Positions 1 through 10,194 of a stretch of DNA of 64,000 nt are shown here, in pieces. Under the pieces are notes generated by a model. That model was not told where the DNA came from and did not search any database. It was given only the letters and a program-made list of their open reading frames with translations. The stretch covers positions 558,001-622,000 of the forward strand of contig NC_026502.1 in the NCBI RefSeq assembly GCF_000182925.2. The letters are read 5' to 3'. The position numbers and the translations under genes were made by a program. The first letter of the stretch is position 1; each line of letters opens with the position of its first letter. This stretch comes from Neurospora crassa OR74A. Its lineage: Eukaryota; Ascomycota; Sordariomycetes; Sordariales; Sordariaceae.

Positions 1-509
1 CTTGGGGAAAAGCTGGCATAACAACTGAATCTCACGGGGAGCCTTCCGTCGATTTGTGTGAGCTGCTCTCATTGTTCTGTGGTCAACTCAGTCGTGAGGG
101 ACACGTTAGCATTGCCACCTCTAGGAATAGTTGGGCATACGGTTGGGCTTATCATTAGGCATTCTTACGAGGCTGGGGGGCCGGTGACTGTCGAACAGGG
201 AACCTCCATTTCCACCACTCAACAACGAGGGCGCAGTTCGAGGCTGCCGTGATGTGCGGCGCATTGCCCCACTTCTCGCTGTGTTCAGCTGGTGGAAAGT
301 GCAATGGTTTTTTCTGGTCTTCCCCCTTTCTTCCAATCAACCAACCTCCAACTCTACCACGAACCCACTTGTGAGCAACCATTGTGACTGCACTGGACAC
401 TTCCCACCAAATTACCTACCATTTCCTTTTCGCATCATCGCATCGGTTTCAACATTCACGATATGGTCGAGTACAGGTAACGGATATCTGCCGTCCGCAG
501 TTCATCGAA
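1..509. other. Leader/promoter region of the NLR gene; no gene seen
   Basis: No convincing coding frame. The short open frames here lack family motifs and overlap one another on both strands. The stretch just upstream of the ATG at 510 is rich in C/T with CA-type motifs, as is common in Sordariales 5' leaders. It probably holds the promoter and leader of the NLR gene, and the far left could be the 3' flank of a gene outside the window. Confidence 0.4.
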
Positions 510-3500
510 ATGTCGACTCGACAGTCTGGAGACGGCGGTATTGACGGTAACACTGTGAATGGCCGCGTCGCCGGCCATAACGTTATGGTTGGTGGGATCA
601 GTGCTGTCAATGGTGGTTACAACTTTGTCCTTCATGGAGACAACCACTTCTACCCACCCAGCGCATCCAACGAGGTCCGCAAGTCGGTCAAACCCTTTGC
701 TCAACTCTATTTTCCCCGCAATGAAGACTTTATTGAACGACCGGACATCACAGAATGGCTGGAAAAAACGCTGAAGAACCCAGGAAGCCGCGCTGCGCTC
801 TGGGGACTCGGTGGAATAGGGTAAGCTTCCAGGTATCTGATAAGTTAAACACTTCTGTGAGGCACTATGTACTAATTTCAATGGGTTACTACCTCCAGAA
901 AGTCACAATTTGCCATTCGATACGCTCAAGACCTCGAACAGAGATCGCCTGAAACATTCATTTTCTGGATCTACGCCCGCACCAGGGATCTATTCATTAC
1001 CGGCTATCGCGAAATTGCAGAAAAACTGGGACTCCTCCCTGACCCTTCTGAAGCTGATGAGACCGTCCTCCTGGCTGTACGTGACTGGTGCAATGAGAAC
1101 AAGCAATGGCTCATGATCCTGGACAACGCCGATGATGCCACCATCTTCATGAATACAACGACCAGCGAGTGTGGTGCTAGCGAGGACGGCTCGGCAATCA
1201 AGGGTAAACCCCTTTCCGAGTTTCTGCCTTGCGGTCAAACTGGAAATCTTCTGATCACATCACGAGACAAAGCAGTCGCTCAATTCTTGGCGGGGAAGTG
1301 GAACGCTCGAGATGTACCAGCCATGACTGAACATGAGGCAATACAGCTCCTACGGAAGAAGCTCAGGGATTATAATGATGAGGACTGCGAGGTCGCTCTG
1401 GTCCAGGCCCTCGACTGTATCCCCCTGGCTATCACGCAAGCAGCATCTTACATTGCGTTCGAAGAAGACACTGGCTTGACAACTCCGGCAACGTACTTGG
1501 AACTGTTCAGGATGAGTGATCAAGAGAGGGTCAGCCTTTTGAGTGAGGCGACGGTGTACGATCCTTTCCGCGAACCCGGCACATCCCCTGCCGTTGTTAC
1601 CACGTGGAAAATCACATTTAGCCGAATCAAGGAAACGAACGCCGATGCCACCTGGCTCCTTTCGCTGATGAGCTTCTTTCATAATCAAGAAATTCCACTG
1701 TGGATTCTTGAGAAGATATACGCATATCGGACTGATGAAGACGCTGGTAAAGCACTTACGAAGGATCTTAGTTTGTTGTGTCGCTATTCTCTTGTCACTC
1801 GCTTCCGAATTCGGGATGGGGATAGAAAGGAGCGTCATGATGCAACCTCCCGGTCCCAACAGTATCAGATGCATGCTTTGGTACAAGCGTGTACTCGCGC
1901 GTGGCTTGAGGAATCAGGGAAGAAAGATTCGTTTCAATGGAATTTCATCAAATTCCTGGGGGCATTTCATCCCGACCCGTGTTTCGAAACCTGGACAAGA
2001 TGTGGTGAACTGTCTCCACACGTCGAGTCGCTCCTAAATTTACCTGGCCTCACAAATCTTGACGAAGATGGGGCAACATCTTTGCTAAGGGTGCTCTCCT
2101 GCGCGGGGAATTACAACACCGAGACGGGCAGATTGCAAAGAGCCAGTCTCTTGCTGACAAAGGCACTTGATGTGGCAGAAGACACACTTTGTCCGGGACA
2201 CAGCTGCATAATCCGGGCTGTTATTGACATATGGAAGCTGCGCAAATTCTTCAGCAGACGTCACTCACTTCAGATCAAGATCAAAGGTGCGGCTACAGGA
2301 TTGTACAAAACTTTACTTGGCATACTGATGGATCCTTCCAATAACAACGCCGCACTTCAGAGCTACGGTCTTTCTATCGAAGATATCCACCACGACCAAC
2401 TTACTAGTGAACACAAAGAGGCTCTATCGTTGTTTTCTGAATTAAGGGCATTGGGGCCGGACGTTCTCAAAGACAGCGGTTGCCACATTGTGCGCTTCAT
2501 CCATAATGCCCCTCCCTGCTCTTTCACCTCTTCAATGCTAGGACTTCTGGCCAAACTTATTCAGATCCTTGGCTTCGTCGATAAATACGCGGAGAAAGAG
2601 ATAATCAGTTGTGCAATTTTGCATCGTCGGATTCAAATTCCAGACGAAGATTGGTTACACGGGGAAGCTGGTATATCGGAAGACAACATCTGGAGTGCCA
2701 TTACTGACGCAATGAATAATCAGGGGAAAGGTGAAGAGCTTCTAGACCTGTTAGAGCAGAGGAAATCGCAACTGGAGATGCCTGATTCTGATGGTCGCTT
2801 CCAATGCCGCGTTCGTGCGTCATTGGTATCGTCACTGATGAAGCAAGGGAAATGGGAAGACGCAGAAAAGAGCTGCCGAGAACTCCTGGAATATTACAAA
2901 CGGACAATTGGCTTTCGAGTTTCTTTTTTGTCAACTGCGCAAATGTGTATCGCCCAATGCCTAACCGAGCAAGGGAAACACATGGAGGCGACAGAAGAGT
3001 TGATCAATGTAGTCGAGTTGCGCAGGGAGGTGCTTGGGCCTGAACACCCGAATACATTGGAGGCCATTGTCAAACTCGGAGATTCTCTGAACAAGTTGGG
3101 GAGATATGCCCAGGCAGAAGAGTTACTTGACGGTTGCCTTGCGGCCCTGGAAAAGAATCATGAGGGCAAGATCGGATCATCGATATATTACCTTGCAATG
3201 ATAACCTTGAGCAACAGCATCTTGGCGCAAAAAAAGTTTGGATCAAAATCGCCAGAAATTCGGAGGAAAATCTTGAAAGGTCTTATTTCATTTGTTATTT
3301 TGGGGGATGAATTAGATCTCGACGAGGATGAAGTTATTGAGGAGGACGAGCCACCCGCTGAGCTGTCAGCAACTGAAGGCACAGCAAAGACTCTAGCGCC
3401 AGCACTTCCAAAGACGACATCTGGAGAGGCTACCATCAGCAATTTGGCTCACAGCTATAACAATACGGATGTGGCGTACCAGGACAATTTGCAAGATTGG

Positions 3501-3761
3501 GAAGAGAATGCAGCGGCAAGAGCCGTCGAACAGTTGCTTGTAGGAGGACGACTGATGGGCGGGAACAACACCTCGAGGCCTGAGATGAAGAGATTATTTA
3601 CCATTGGTTTAGGCGAGCGAAGGAGCCTGCGCGCGGAACGGGCATTGGAAGTCTGTATGAGAATGCTCAGGGAGGTAAAAAAAGGGGTGGGCGAAGATCT
3701 GAACAAGGATCGAAGTGATGTGGGAGGGGATGAAGATAAGATGGAAGAAGATGTTGAGTGA
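510..3761 (+). CDS. NLR-like protein: Gly/Asn-rich N terminus, NB-ARC NTPase, TPR repeats (2 exons)
   Basis: Exons 510-820 and 899-3761 (1,057 aa). The intron 821-898 starts GTAAGC and ends CTCCAG; splicing joins GGIG to KSQFA and so rebuilds the P-loop GLGGIGKS (residues ~99-106). Walker B is LMILDNADD (~174-183); further NB-ARC motifs follow (ITSRDKA ~residue 220; a PLAITQAASYIA helix), then the MHALVQACTRAWL segment (~428) that ends the NB-ARC/winged-helix part of fungal NLRs. Residues ~740-855 show TPR-like helices, including LGPEHPNTLEA as in kinesin-light-chain TPRs. An acidic patch (~912-922) and a charged tail close the protein. Residues 1-50 are Gly/Asn-rich and hydrophobic, with no known effector domain, and resemble in composition the prion-like amyloid signalling motifs of fungal NLRs. 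Fungal NLRs act in allorecognition and programmed cell death; that role here is inferred from family. The ATG at 510 was chosen because it opens directly on the N-terminal motif; an upstream in-frame ATG exists at 384. Confidence 0.85.
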
Positions 3762-3860
3762 TTGGAAGTCCGATGGTATATAACATAGAGCGTCTCGTCT
3801 CACACTGTGGCCTTGTTGTTCTGTTGGGCATTTCCGCTTTCACCTCTTTTTTTTTCGTTT

Positions 3861-3904
<44 letters not shown>

Positions 3905-4311
3905 CCCTCTTGGTTCGTCGTCTTTCTTTCCTTTATCTACCCATTTCACGTTTACCACCGTGTTACATCGGTCCTTCTGATTTTCCTCGAGTTCTCGGCG
4001 GCCTTTCCGTTGCCCCCCTTTCCTCTTGAAGTTTACTGAAATGAATTGATGGTCCCTGTTATCTCTCTTGCTCTTTGTACTTAGCCAGAATTATATCGCA
4101 TACCCACTGCTACGCATCAGGTCTGTGGCTCACAGGAAAGAGCTGACATGGCAGACTCCTTTGGATGTGTCTTGTTTCGATCTATCATTTCCCTCATCTA
4201 CAAAGCGGGGAGTGTCACTGGTCACTGGGGAGGCCGTCGAAGATTCCCCTCGCCATCAATAACTCCTTTCTACTCACCTCTACTTGACCTCTGATTCTGC
4301 GAACTTCTATT
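3762..4311. other. Intergenic, 3' flank of the NLR gene and upstream of 5S gene 1
   Basis: No gene seen. It holds a long T homopolymer (3863-3904) and pyrimidine-rich sequence. The last ~30 bases precede the 5S gene; no clear TATA lies at -29, only a TACTT at 4281-4285. Confidence 0.5.
3863..3904. repeat. Poly(T) tract, 42 bp
   Basis: Uninterrupted T run directly downstream of the NLR stop codon. Either an A/T homopolymer or the tail of an old retroposed sequence; no adjoining element was seen, so homopolymer expansion is the simpler reading. Confidence 0.9.
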
Positions 4312-4430
4312 ACATACGACCATACCCACTGGAAAACTCGGGATCCCGTCCGCTCTCCCATAGATAAGCCAGTGAGGGCCAGACTAGTAGTTGGGTCGGT
4401 GACGACCAGCGAATCCCTGGTGTTGTATGT
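4312..4430 (+). rRNA. 5S ribosomal RNA, dispersed copy 1
   Basis: A 119-bp block from ACATACGACCATACCCACTG to GGTGTTGTATGT. It is identical by eye to the blocks at 25578-25696 and 57280-57398, and matches the 5S rRNA I know from Neurospora, where 5S genes are scattered singly through the genome instead of sitting in the rDNA unit. The two ends pair as helix I, and internal control-box sequence lies in the middle (GATAAGCCAGTGAGGGCC region). A T run follows immediately, as expected for RNA polymerase III. Confidence 0.96.
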
Positions 4431-4439
4431 TTTTTTTTT
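4430..4439 (+). terminator. RNA polymerase III T-run terminator of 5S copy 1
   Basis: Ten consecutive T residues begin at the 3' end of the 5S gene. Confidence 0.85.
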
Positions 4440-4848
4440 CTTTCTTTTGCATTTCTTTTTGGTCACTTCTTCTGCCCCCATCTTAGGCAAAACTTCTTCT
4501 CGTCGCTGTTTTGTTTCCAGATAGCGCATTCAATCTTCAGAAACCTGGTCCTGGATATCAATACCTACAAGTGTACTGCAGTTTTTTCCGCTTCACTCCG
4601 TGACTCCCCAGGTGCTGCATCCACATATGATGGGTCCTTAGAGCTCCTGTTGTGGGGCAAAACGGCCTCCCGCAGCAGCTCACTTCTTCTTCCATCTGAC
4701 TTTTCTTCCTCGTCTTCTTCCTCCAGTCCCAAAACCTGGACGTCAAACGACAGATCTTCGGCCAACTTCAACCACAGGCGCCGTAGCAACCAATCCATTT
4801 CACTGTCTCACCTCAACCCCTCACCAGACCCGTAACAGCCGTCAAACA
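4440..4848. other. Leader region of the coiled-coil gene at 4849
   Basis: Pyrimidine- and CA-rich sequence running into the ATG at 4849 (CAAACAATGCC context). No coding frame with recognisable motifs. Likely promoter and 5' leader. Confidence 0.4.
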
Positions 4849-5745
4849 ATGCCACCCAAAATGGCCTCCAATTCCGAGCTCGCGGAAATCAAGCTACTCC
4901 TCCACTCTCTCGCCTCGGACATCAAAGCCGTCAAAGCCGACGTCGCGGAGCTCAAGAAGAAGAGCCAAGTCCAAAGCCAACAGAGCACCCCAACCTGCGC
5001 CAAACGCACAGATGGTGGTCCAAAGTTACCCGACATCGAAAAAGCACTGAGCGACACCGAGAACAAATTGGCTGATCAGATTCGCGATACCCAGTCAACG
5101 ATCTTGCAGCTTGTCGAGGAGGAGAAGGTCTTGATCCAGGCGGAGGTGGTCCAGCTCAGCCGCACTGTGGGAACTGCGTTGGAGAATGCGAAGGAAAAGA
5201 TGATGGAAAAGGTTGCTGAGGTGGTGGATGAGAACGGTCGCAAGCGAAGCAGGTCCACGGCTGGTCTTGATGAGAGTGACGATGAAGATGATGAGAGTGA
5301 TATGGATGAAGACAACCCGAACGACTATGACTCGTGGACGAAGCGGAGGCGGGTGTCATCCGCTCTTGATAAGACCGTGATGGACATCATCGACATAGCT
5401 GGAGAGACCTTTGATAATGGCGGAGTCGCGCTTGAGTGGCTTCTCGGGGCACTCATCTCGTTCCATAACAGGGCCAATGGCGGCAGGATGAGACGCTGGT
5501 ACGTCTTTCAAAAAGAAGGAGAGATTGGCTTTGAGTACTGTTTATACGGGCTTTTCTACCATGGGCATGAGCATGAAGGGGTTGCTGAAGGCCTCTGCTT
5601 CTGCAGGGAACGTCATCCGCCCGGCTTGAGGCAGAGGGCTACCAGGTGTATCCGCGTCAGACGAAGCGAGGATGGTTCTGGAAAATTGCAATTTTCTTGG
5701 GGAGCGGATATTGGACCTGCGCCTGTTCTTGGCAGGTATGAGTGA
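4849..5745 (+). CDS. Coiled-coil protein with an unrecognised conserved C-terminal domain (paralogue A)
   Basis: Single exon, 298 aa, start in good context (CAAACAATGCC). Residues ~8-40 and ~63-130 are heptad-like, charged coiled coils. A basic RKRSRS, an acidic stretch (~140-160) and a second basic cluster KRRR (~166) suggest a nuclear protein. Residues ~173-298 form a domain I do not recognise. It is clearly shared with the minus-strand gene 13217-13921: both have FQ...G, YCLYG..Y.GH, GVA.G.C.CR, RCIR..R, GKL.FSWG and a final R-aromatic-E. In this copy the G-V-A motif is followed by EGLCFCRE. The shared Cys-x-Cys-Arg and GH motifs could bind metal or hold a fold; no function is known to me. 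The two copies lie about 7.5 kb apart in opposite orientation. Confidence 0.85.
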   Translation: MPPKMASNSELAEIKLLLHSLASDIKAVKADVAELKKKSQVQSQQSTPTCAKRTDGGPKLPDIEKALSDTENKLADQIRDTQSTILQLVEEEKVLIQAEVVQLSRTVGTALENAKEKMMEKVAEVVDENGRKRSRSTAGLDESDDEDDESDMDEDNPNDYDSWTKRRRVSSALDKTVMDIIDIAGETFDNGGVALEWLLGALISFHNRANGGRMRRWYVFQKEGEIGFEYCLYGLFYHGHEHEGVAEGLCFCRERHPPGLRQRATRCIRVRRSEDGSGKLQFSWGADIGPAPVLGRYE

Positions 5746-6476
5746 GCCCGGCGGGCATCTCGAAGGGACATTGTCATCGGTGCGCCGGGACGGGGGAAGT
5801 GCAGGCTGGTGACGAGGGGAGGGAAGAGCAGGACATCGAAGTAATCGAGCGTCTTTTGCGGTGAACGCAGGATAGTCATTCACGAACAACAAAATTGAGT
5901 TTCAGAGTGCGCAGGATTCCTTTGAGTGGTCAAGATACAGCTTCCTGTCAGCTTTGACTTTGGGCATCCCTTGGACCAAATGGGTGACAAGCTATAGGGG
6001 AGTCCGACATGAAGGAGAGCAACAACCAGAGAGCAATTACGCACATTGACTCTGCGCGGAAACACGGGAAATCGAATGGACGGAAATCCGAGCACCCCAT
6101 GTCCGACTCTGTGCATTCAAGTGCACGCGAGTTACCGTGATGGGTCATGTTTTGGAGCATTTTACGAACAAGATGATTCTGCATGATGCCTACCATATGC
6201 ACTTGGCTCTACGTTATGAACACCGGCATATATGCGCCCAAAAAGGGCGTTACTGCAAGCCGTATTTTCCGGATGTCCGAGTTTCTTCGGTAAGAGTTTT
6301 CTTTTTTTTTTTTTTCTTCTCATTCGGGTGGTAATAGGTATTTAAGTAGTCACAAGTCTCGCCATCTAAAATCTCTACTTCATCACATTCAGCATCGAAA
6401 TTGGCATATTCCAGACAAACTACCAACCCATCCATAAACCACCAACAATCATCGTTCACCCAATCACAACCTCAAG
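5746..6476. other. Intergenic and aegerolysin promoter/leader
   Basis: No gene seen. A short T run lies at about 6300-6315, a TATA-like TATTTAAG at 6339-6346, and then a CA-rich leader with several ACCAACAA-type motifs typical of highly expressed fungal genes before the ATG at 6477. Confidence 0.45.
6339..6346 (+). promoter_or_regulatory. Possible TATA box of the aegerolysin gene
   Basis: TATTTAAG about 131 bp upstream of the start codon, followed by a CA-rich leader. Position fits a TATA box with a leader of roughly 100 nt; no transcript evidence. Confidence 0.4.
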
Positions 6477-7182
6477 ATGCCAACAATTCAGATGGGCTTC
6501 TCAACCCGTCTTTTGACGTTCGGCCTGCTCCTCATTGCTCTGGTGGCCGGCACTTTTGCCGCTCCTTTGAGTGTCGACCACGAAACCGCCCTTCCGCCCA
6601 CGGAAGCTCCTCCTCCCCGCCCCGGACCTACTATAAACATACAAAGAAGCACCAATGCAGAATATCTGGAGGTCGACATGACGATTTTGAACCAAGCTTC
6701 CTCAGGGGACTTGTTCATCAGGAACGCCCATCTCAACTGGTAAATCTTTTTTTTTTCCTTATTTCCCTACCACCAACTGTCATCGTCTCCCTATCATGAA
6801 CAACCATCCACACCTATTATCACTGACACTCCTCCTTCATTTCTCCAGGGGCAAGTGGTTCGAATACCCACACACAGGCGACCAGCTTTCCCACGCCCAA
6901 GTGGAAGCCAAATCCGCCAGCCCAAACGGCGGATCGATGGTCGTGGCCTCATCCGGTAGAGCCTGGACCCCTACCGGCACCGAGGGCCACTTCGACATCT
7001 ACCATGGCGACACCAAGGTGTGCCATGTCTACTGGGATTGTCCATGGAGTCGCAGATCTAATTCCTTTGAGATTTCCGAAGTTGATGATAATTATGCGGT
7101 TGAAGCCACTGGTGGAAGTTTGAACAAGGGTCCGCTGGGATCTATTACTATCGAGGTGGTAAAAACTGGTGAGGGAGAATGA
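6477..7182 (+). CDS. Aegerolysin-family protein with N-terminal signal peptide (2 exons)
   Basis: Exons 6477-6739 and 6849-7182 (198 aa). The 109-bp intron starts GTAAAT and ends TCCAG; splicing restores NAHLNW-GKWFEYP. Aegerolysin signatures are in exon 2: SSGR, PTGTEGHFDIYHGDTKV, YWDCPWSRRSNSF, and the closing GGSLNKGPLGSITIEVV. Family members are small beta-sandwich proteins that recognise membrane sphingolipids, and some form bicomponent pores with MACPF proteins. No MACPF gene is in this window. Residues ~7-30 form a hydrophobic signal peptide ending at an AGTFAAP-type cleavage region, followed by a Pro-rich spacer (~40-52). Most aegerolysins I know of lack a classical signal peptide, so this leader is notable. 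Secretion is predicted, not shown. Confidence 0.93.
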
Positions 7183-8058
7183 GCCAGATGCGTTTTGGGG
7201 TGCACCTAGGTAGAGGTGGTTGATTAGGCGGTTTGCTGTGGAGGAGAGGAGGAAGCGAGTTCAGATGGCTCGGCTATGGGTAAAGAGGGAGAAGGAGATC
7301 TTCGGTGGGTGACAGTTTTGATTAGAGACCCTGATTGATGAGCTTAGCGTTTGAAGCATTTTGGTTTTCTGGGGGGTGACAGAGGCCTCGTAAGTGTATG
7401 ATTTGGTAGTCTAGTCACCTAAATTCGATGGATCAACCGCTATCTTCTTTATTATTGTCATTCTCACATGTCTTCAGGGTGCAGTCAATTGATGACACTT
7501 GATAACACCCCCCTCATTCTTTGCCATCATGCTACAAATGACCCTTATTTGGATCTTGTACATTAAATCAAGTAGAGATAGCATTGTGGCCGACCAGACA
7601 CCGACGTAATGGGAGTCATACAAGTTGACACTCATTTCCCATCCGGCCGACCTGGCAGCAGCACCGTCAGCTACATCAAGACACATCTGTTTACAAAGAC
7701 AATGCATTTGACTCCACGTCAAAAGGTACGACATCAATAGCTGGATGATGGCAAGAAGACAACGTCATGCACCAAATAAAGTTTCGGGGGAGTTTTGCTT
7801 CTCAAATCTCGGAATTACCTATCACTTTTCGAAGGATCGCATGGAATATTCCTGCCCAAGTGAGGTGACTGACAGCCTTGAATTTGAGCAAATGACGCAC
7901 TAAGATAGAGCACCATCTTAAACATGGGGAAACATTGTGGTCAGCTGTTAGTGCAAATACCCAGAAAAACGGATGACATAAGCAGATGGGGAAGTCTATC
8001 ACTTCAACACAGCCACTGCTTCCTGCTCCCGCTCGCCATGACCGCTTCCTTCAGCCAA
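7183..8058. other. Intergenic between two convergent genes
   Basis: 3' flanks of the aegerolysin (plus) and 2EXR (minus) genes. The short open frames lack motifs. No RNA gene or repeat recognised. Confidence 0.4.
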
Positions 8059-9369
8059 TTAACCCAGCAACCAGAAGCGCGGCCCAAGGCGCTCCATCCT
8101 CTCCTTTACAGTTTCTTGCCTTCCTGTTCTGGGCGATGCATTCGGCCGTTGTTTGCCTTCCTCAAACCCCGGAGGCAGGTACGCGAGGATCCCCCACTGC
8201 GCCCAGTTCTTTTCACCACCAATGCCCTCTCCCGATAACCTCAATCTCTCCGCCAACAACTCCGGCAGGTCTCTCCGAAGCAACGGCTCCAATATCTTCA
8301 GACTTCCGTCCGGGGACACAAAAAACCCTGTACCATCAAAAATCTCGCTGCTTATGCGCTCGCCCGTGTGTAGATCGAGACGGATTTTGCTAAAATACAC
8401 CTCCACATAACGACCCCCTTGCGCATCCTCAAAGACCTCGCTCGTTCCCCCCTTCTTCTTTTTCCACGCCACGTCGAGGTTGCTGAGCGCAAAGTTCTCG
8501 CTTATCGGCCTGAGCCCATAGTCAACAAACCAGATACGACCCCGTTGCAGCGAGGTAGATATCAGACCCCTCGTGAGTTCCTCGAACGCAGCATCATCGA
8601 AAACCCAGGATGAATCCCATTCGATGGCCATATGATCCTGGTAATGGCCCAGCTTATCCAGCTGGCGGTAGTTGGGCTGGTAATGTCCCCGGAGTCTGTT
8701 CGGTTCGCCACAGAGAACTCGTCCCCATCTGGAAACGGGCTTGAAGATGGTAGCTGGCTCCCATCCAGGAGCGAGAAAGCCTTGGCGATCCTTGTGGATT
8801 GGTCGATAGATGAAGAGGTCTCGTCCCTGGAACACGGTGAAAGCATGGCGGCGTCTGGAGTCGTTGCCTCGATACAAGGCCGTGGTAAAGGGCTTGTTCA
8901 ATTTGCGGGAGCCAAAAGCCTGTTGGATGGCCCTGCGTGACTCCTTGCAAGCGGTCCACAGTCCGCCGTCTAGGAGATATGTTGAGCAGACGTCCGGCTT
9001 TTTCCTGCTGGATAATGGCGATGCAAAGGCATAGGAATGAGGCGTCATGGCCCTGAGGTTGACATTCCCGGGAACCACGTAGGTAGATAAAGAAGACACC
9101 CAACTGCAACGGTAATTCAGTGGAGGTGTCCATGTTGGTTGGGGTAGCAAAGATGGAGGGACAAATAGACCCCATAGATCACTGTACCCCGGCCCAATCA
9201 GTCGTGGAAGGTGAGGATGGTTCTCGCGGTCCAGTTGTGTGATTGTCTCCACGACGTCGAAAATGTGAACGCCTGGGCGATCAAGTGGTCGAAGGGCGAG
9301 GGTCCAGATCATGAACCTTATCTCCTCCGGGAAGTAGCGAAAGAGGTGAAATTCGGTTAACGTCGTCAT
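8059..9369 (-). CDS. 2EXR domain protein
   Basis: Single exon, 436 aa, ATG at 9369. The N terminus reads FHLFRYFPEEIRFMIWTLAL, then RPGVHIFDVVE: the hallmark of the fungal 2EXR domain (an F-x-x-FP-x-E-I-R-x-x-IW core followed by R-x-x-x-I/F). A second conserved-looking patch holds YLLDGGLWTACKESRRAIQQAF (about residues 130-155), also usual in this family. The C-terminal half (residues ~230-430) contains WDSSWVFDDA and RIWFVDYGLRPI motifs with no assignable enzyme activity. 2EXR proteins are numerous in Sordariomycetes and their molecular role is unknown. Transcribed convergently with the aegerolysin gene. Confidence 0.85.
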   Translation of the reverse strand: MTTLTEFHLFRYFPEEIRFMIWTLALRPLDRPGVHIFDVVETITQLDRENHPHLPRLIGPGYSDLWGLFVPPSLLPQPTWTPPLNYRCSWVSSLSTYVVPGNVNLRAMTPHSYAFASPLSSRKKPDVCSTYLLDGGLWTACKESRRAIQQAFGSRKLNKPFTTALYRGNDSRRRHAFTVFQGRDLFIYRPIHKDRQGFLAPGWEPATIFKPVSRWGRVLCGEPNRLRGHYQPNYRQLDKLGHYQDHMAIEWDSSWVFDDAAFEELTRGLISTSLQRGRIWFVDYGLRPISENFALSNLDVAWKKKKGGTSEVFEDAQGGRYVEVYFSKIRLDLHTGERISSEIFDGTGFFVSPDGSLKILEPLLRRDLPELLAERLRLSGEGIGGEKNWAQWGILAYLPPGFEEGKQRPNASPRTGRQETVKERMERLGPRFWLLG

Positions 9370-10194
9370 CGTGTATTCCTTCGTTGTTTGGCTGGTGTTG
9401 AGGAAAACTGTCGGGGAAACAACGCTTGGATCTGAAGCGTGGAGGTGAGGTTATGTCTGAGAAAGAGGCGCCCTGGAAGGATGCCAAAATGGGCAAGGAG
9501 GTTGCAATGTGGCCCGGGAATTTCCAATGCCCGGCTAGGCTGGAACAGGCACAAATGAAGCAAGAGGCTTGGTACAGGTAGATACCTCTGCTTGCTCGTG
9601 ACAGTGGCGACGTGAAAAGAGAAATACCCCTAGTCACCGTTTCGGGATCATAAACCCCCGTAAATGACGAGAAAGCCTGTTGGACTAACAATGTACAACG
9701 GAAAAGTTGCGGGAATCAAGCCAGGGTGTTCCGGAATACACATACTTGAGTAGTTGTGCAATCTGCGTTGCTTATTGAACACGTCAATATACTAGAGAGC
9801 AAGGAGAGATGAAATAGGGAAATTCCAGGGGTTTTCTTATTGATTGTGTTTCAAGGAGCAAGACTTCAGGTGTAGGAAAAGTGCAGGTGGAGAACTGAGA
9901 CGAAGTGGCTTTGATAACACGGGAAAGACTCGACGGGGGGGGTTTGTTAAATGGGGAAGGAAATGTCCAGGCTTAATAGTTCTATGTAAACTCCAAAGCT
10001 CGGATTCCGACCATTTCTCAAGAGACACGCAGATGCATACTGGCTAATATTCAGGACGGAACTCCGAATCTATGCATAGAAACGTACGCGGATCACACCC
10101 GGTGGTGGCCAACGTTCTCTCAAGAACTGGGAAGACAATACCTGTTTGCAGACGTGTGCTGCTTGTGGGATTCATACATATGTCTGTAAGTATA
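9370..10194. other. Upstream region of the 2EXR gene
   Basis: No gene recognised. Probably promoter and leader of the minus-strand 2EXR gene, then ordinary intergenic DNA up to the first MITE. Confidence 0.4.

Noticed and set aside
155-400. Overlapping open frames on the minus strand upstream of the NLR
   Set aside because: No motif, no good start, and they overlap the probable NLR leader in several frames.
8654-9175. 173-codon minus-strand frame inside the 2EXR gene
   Set aside because: It is a shadow of the 436-aa 2EXR gene in another frame; Pro/Gln-rich with no motif.
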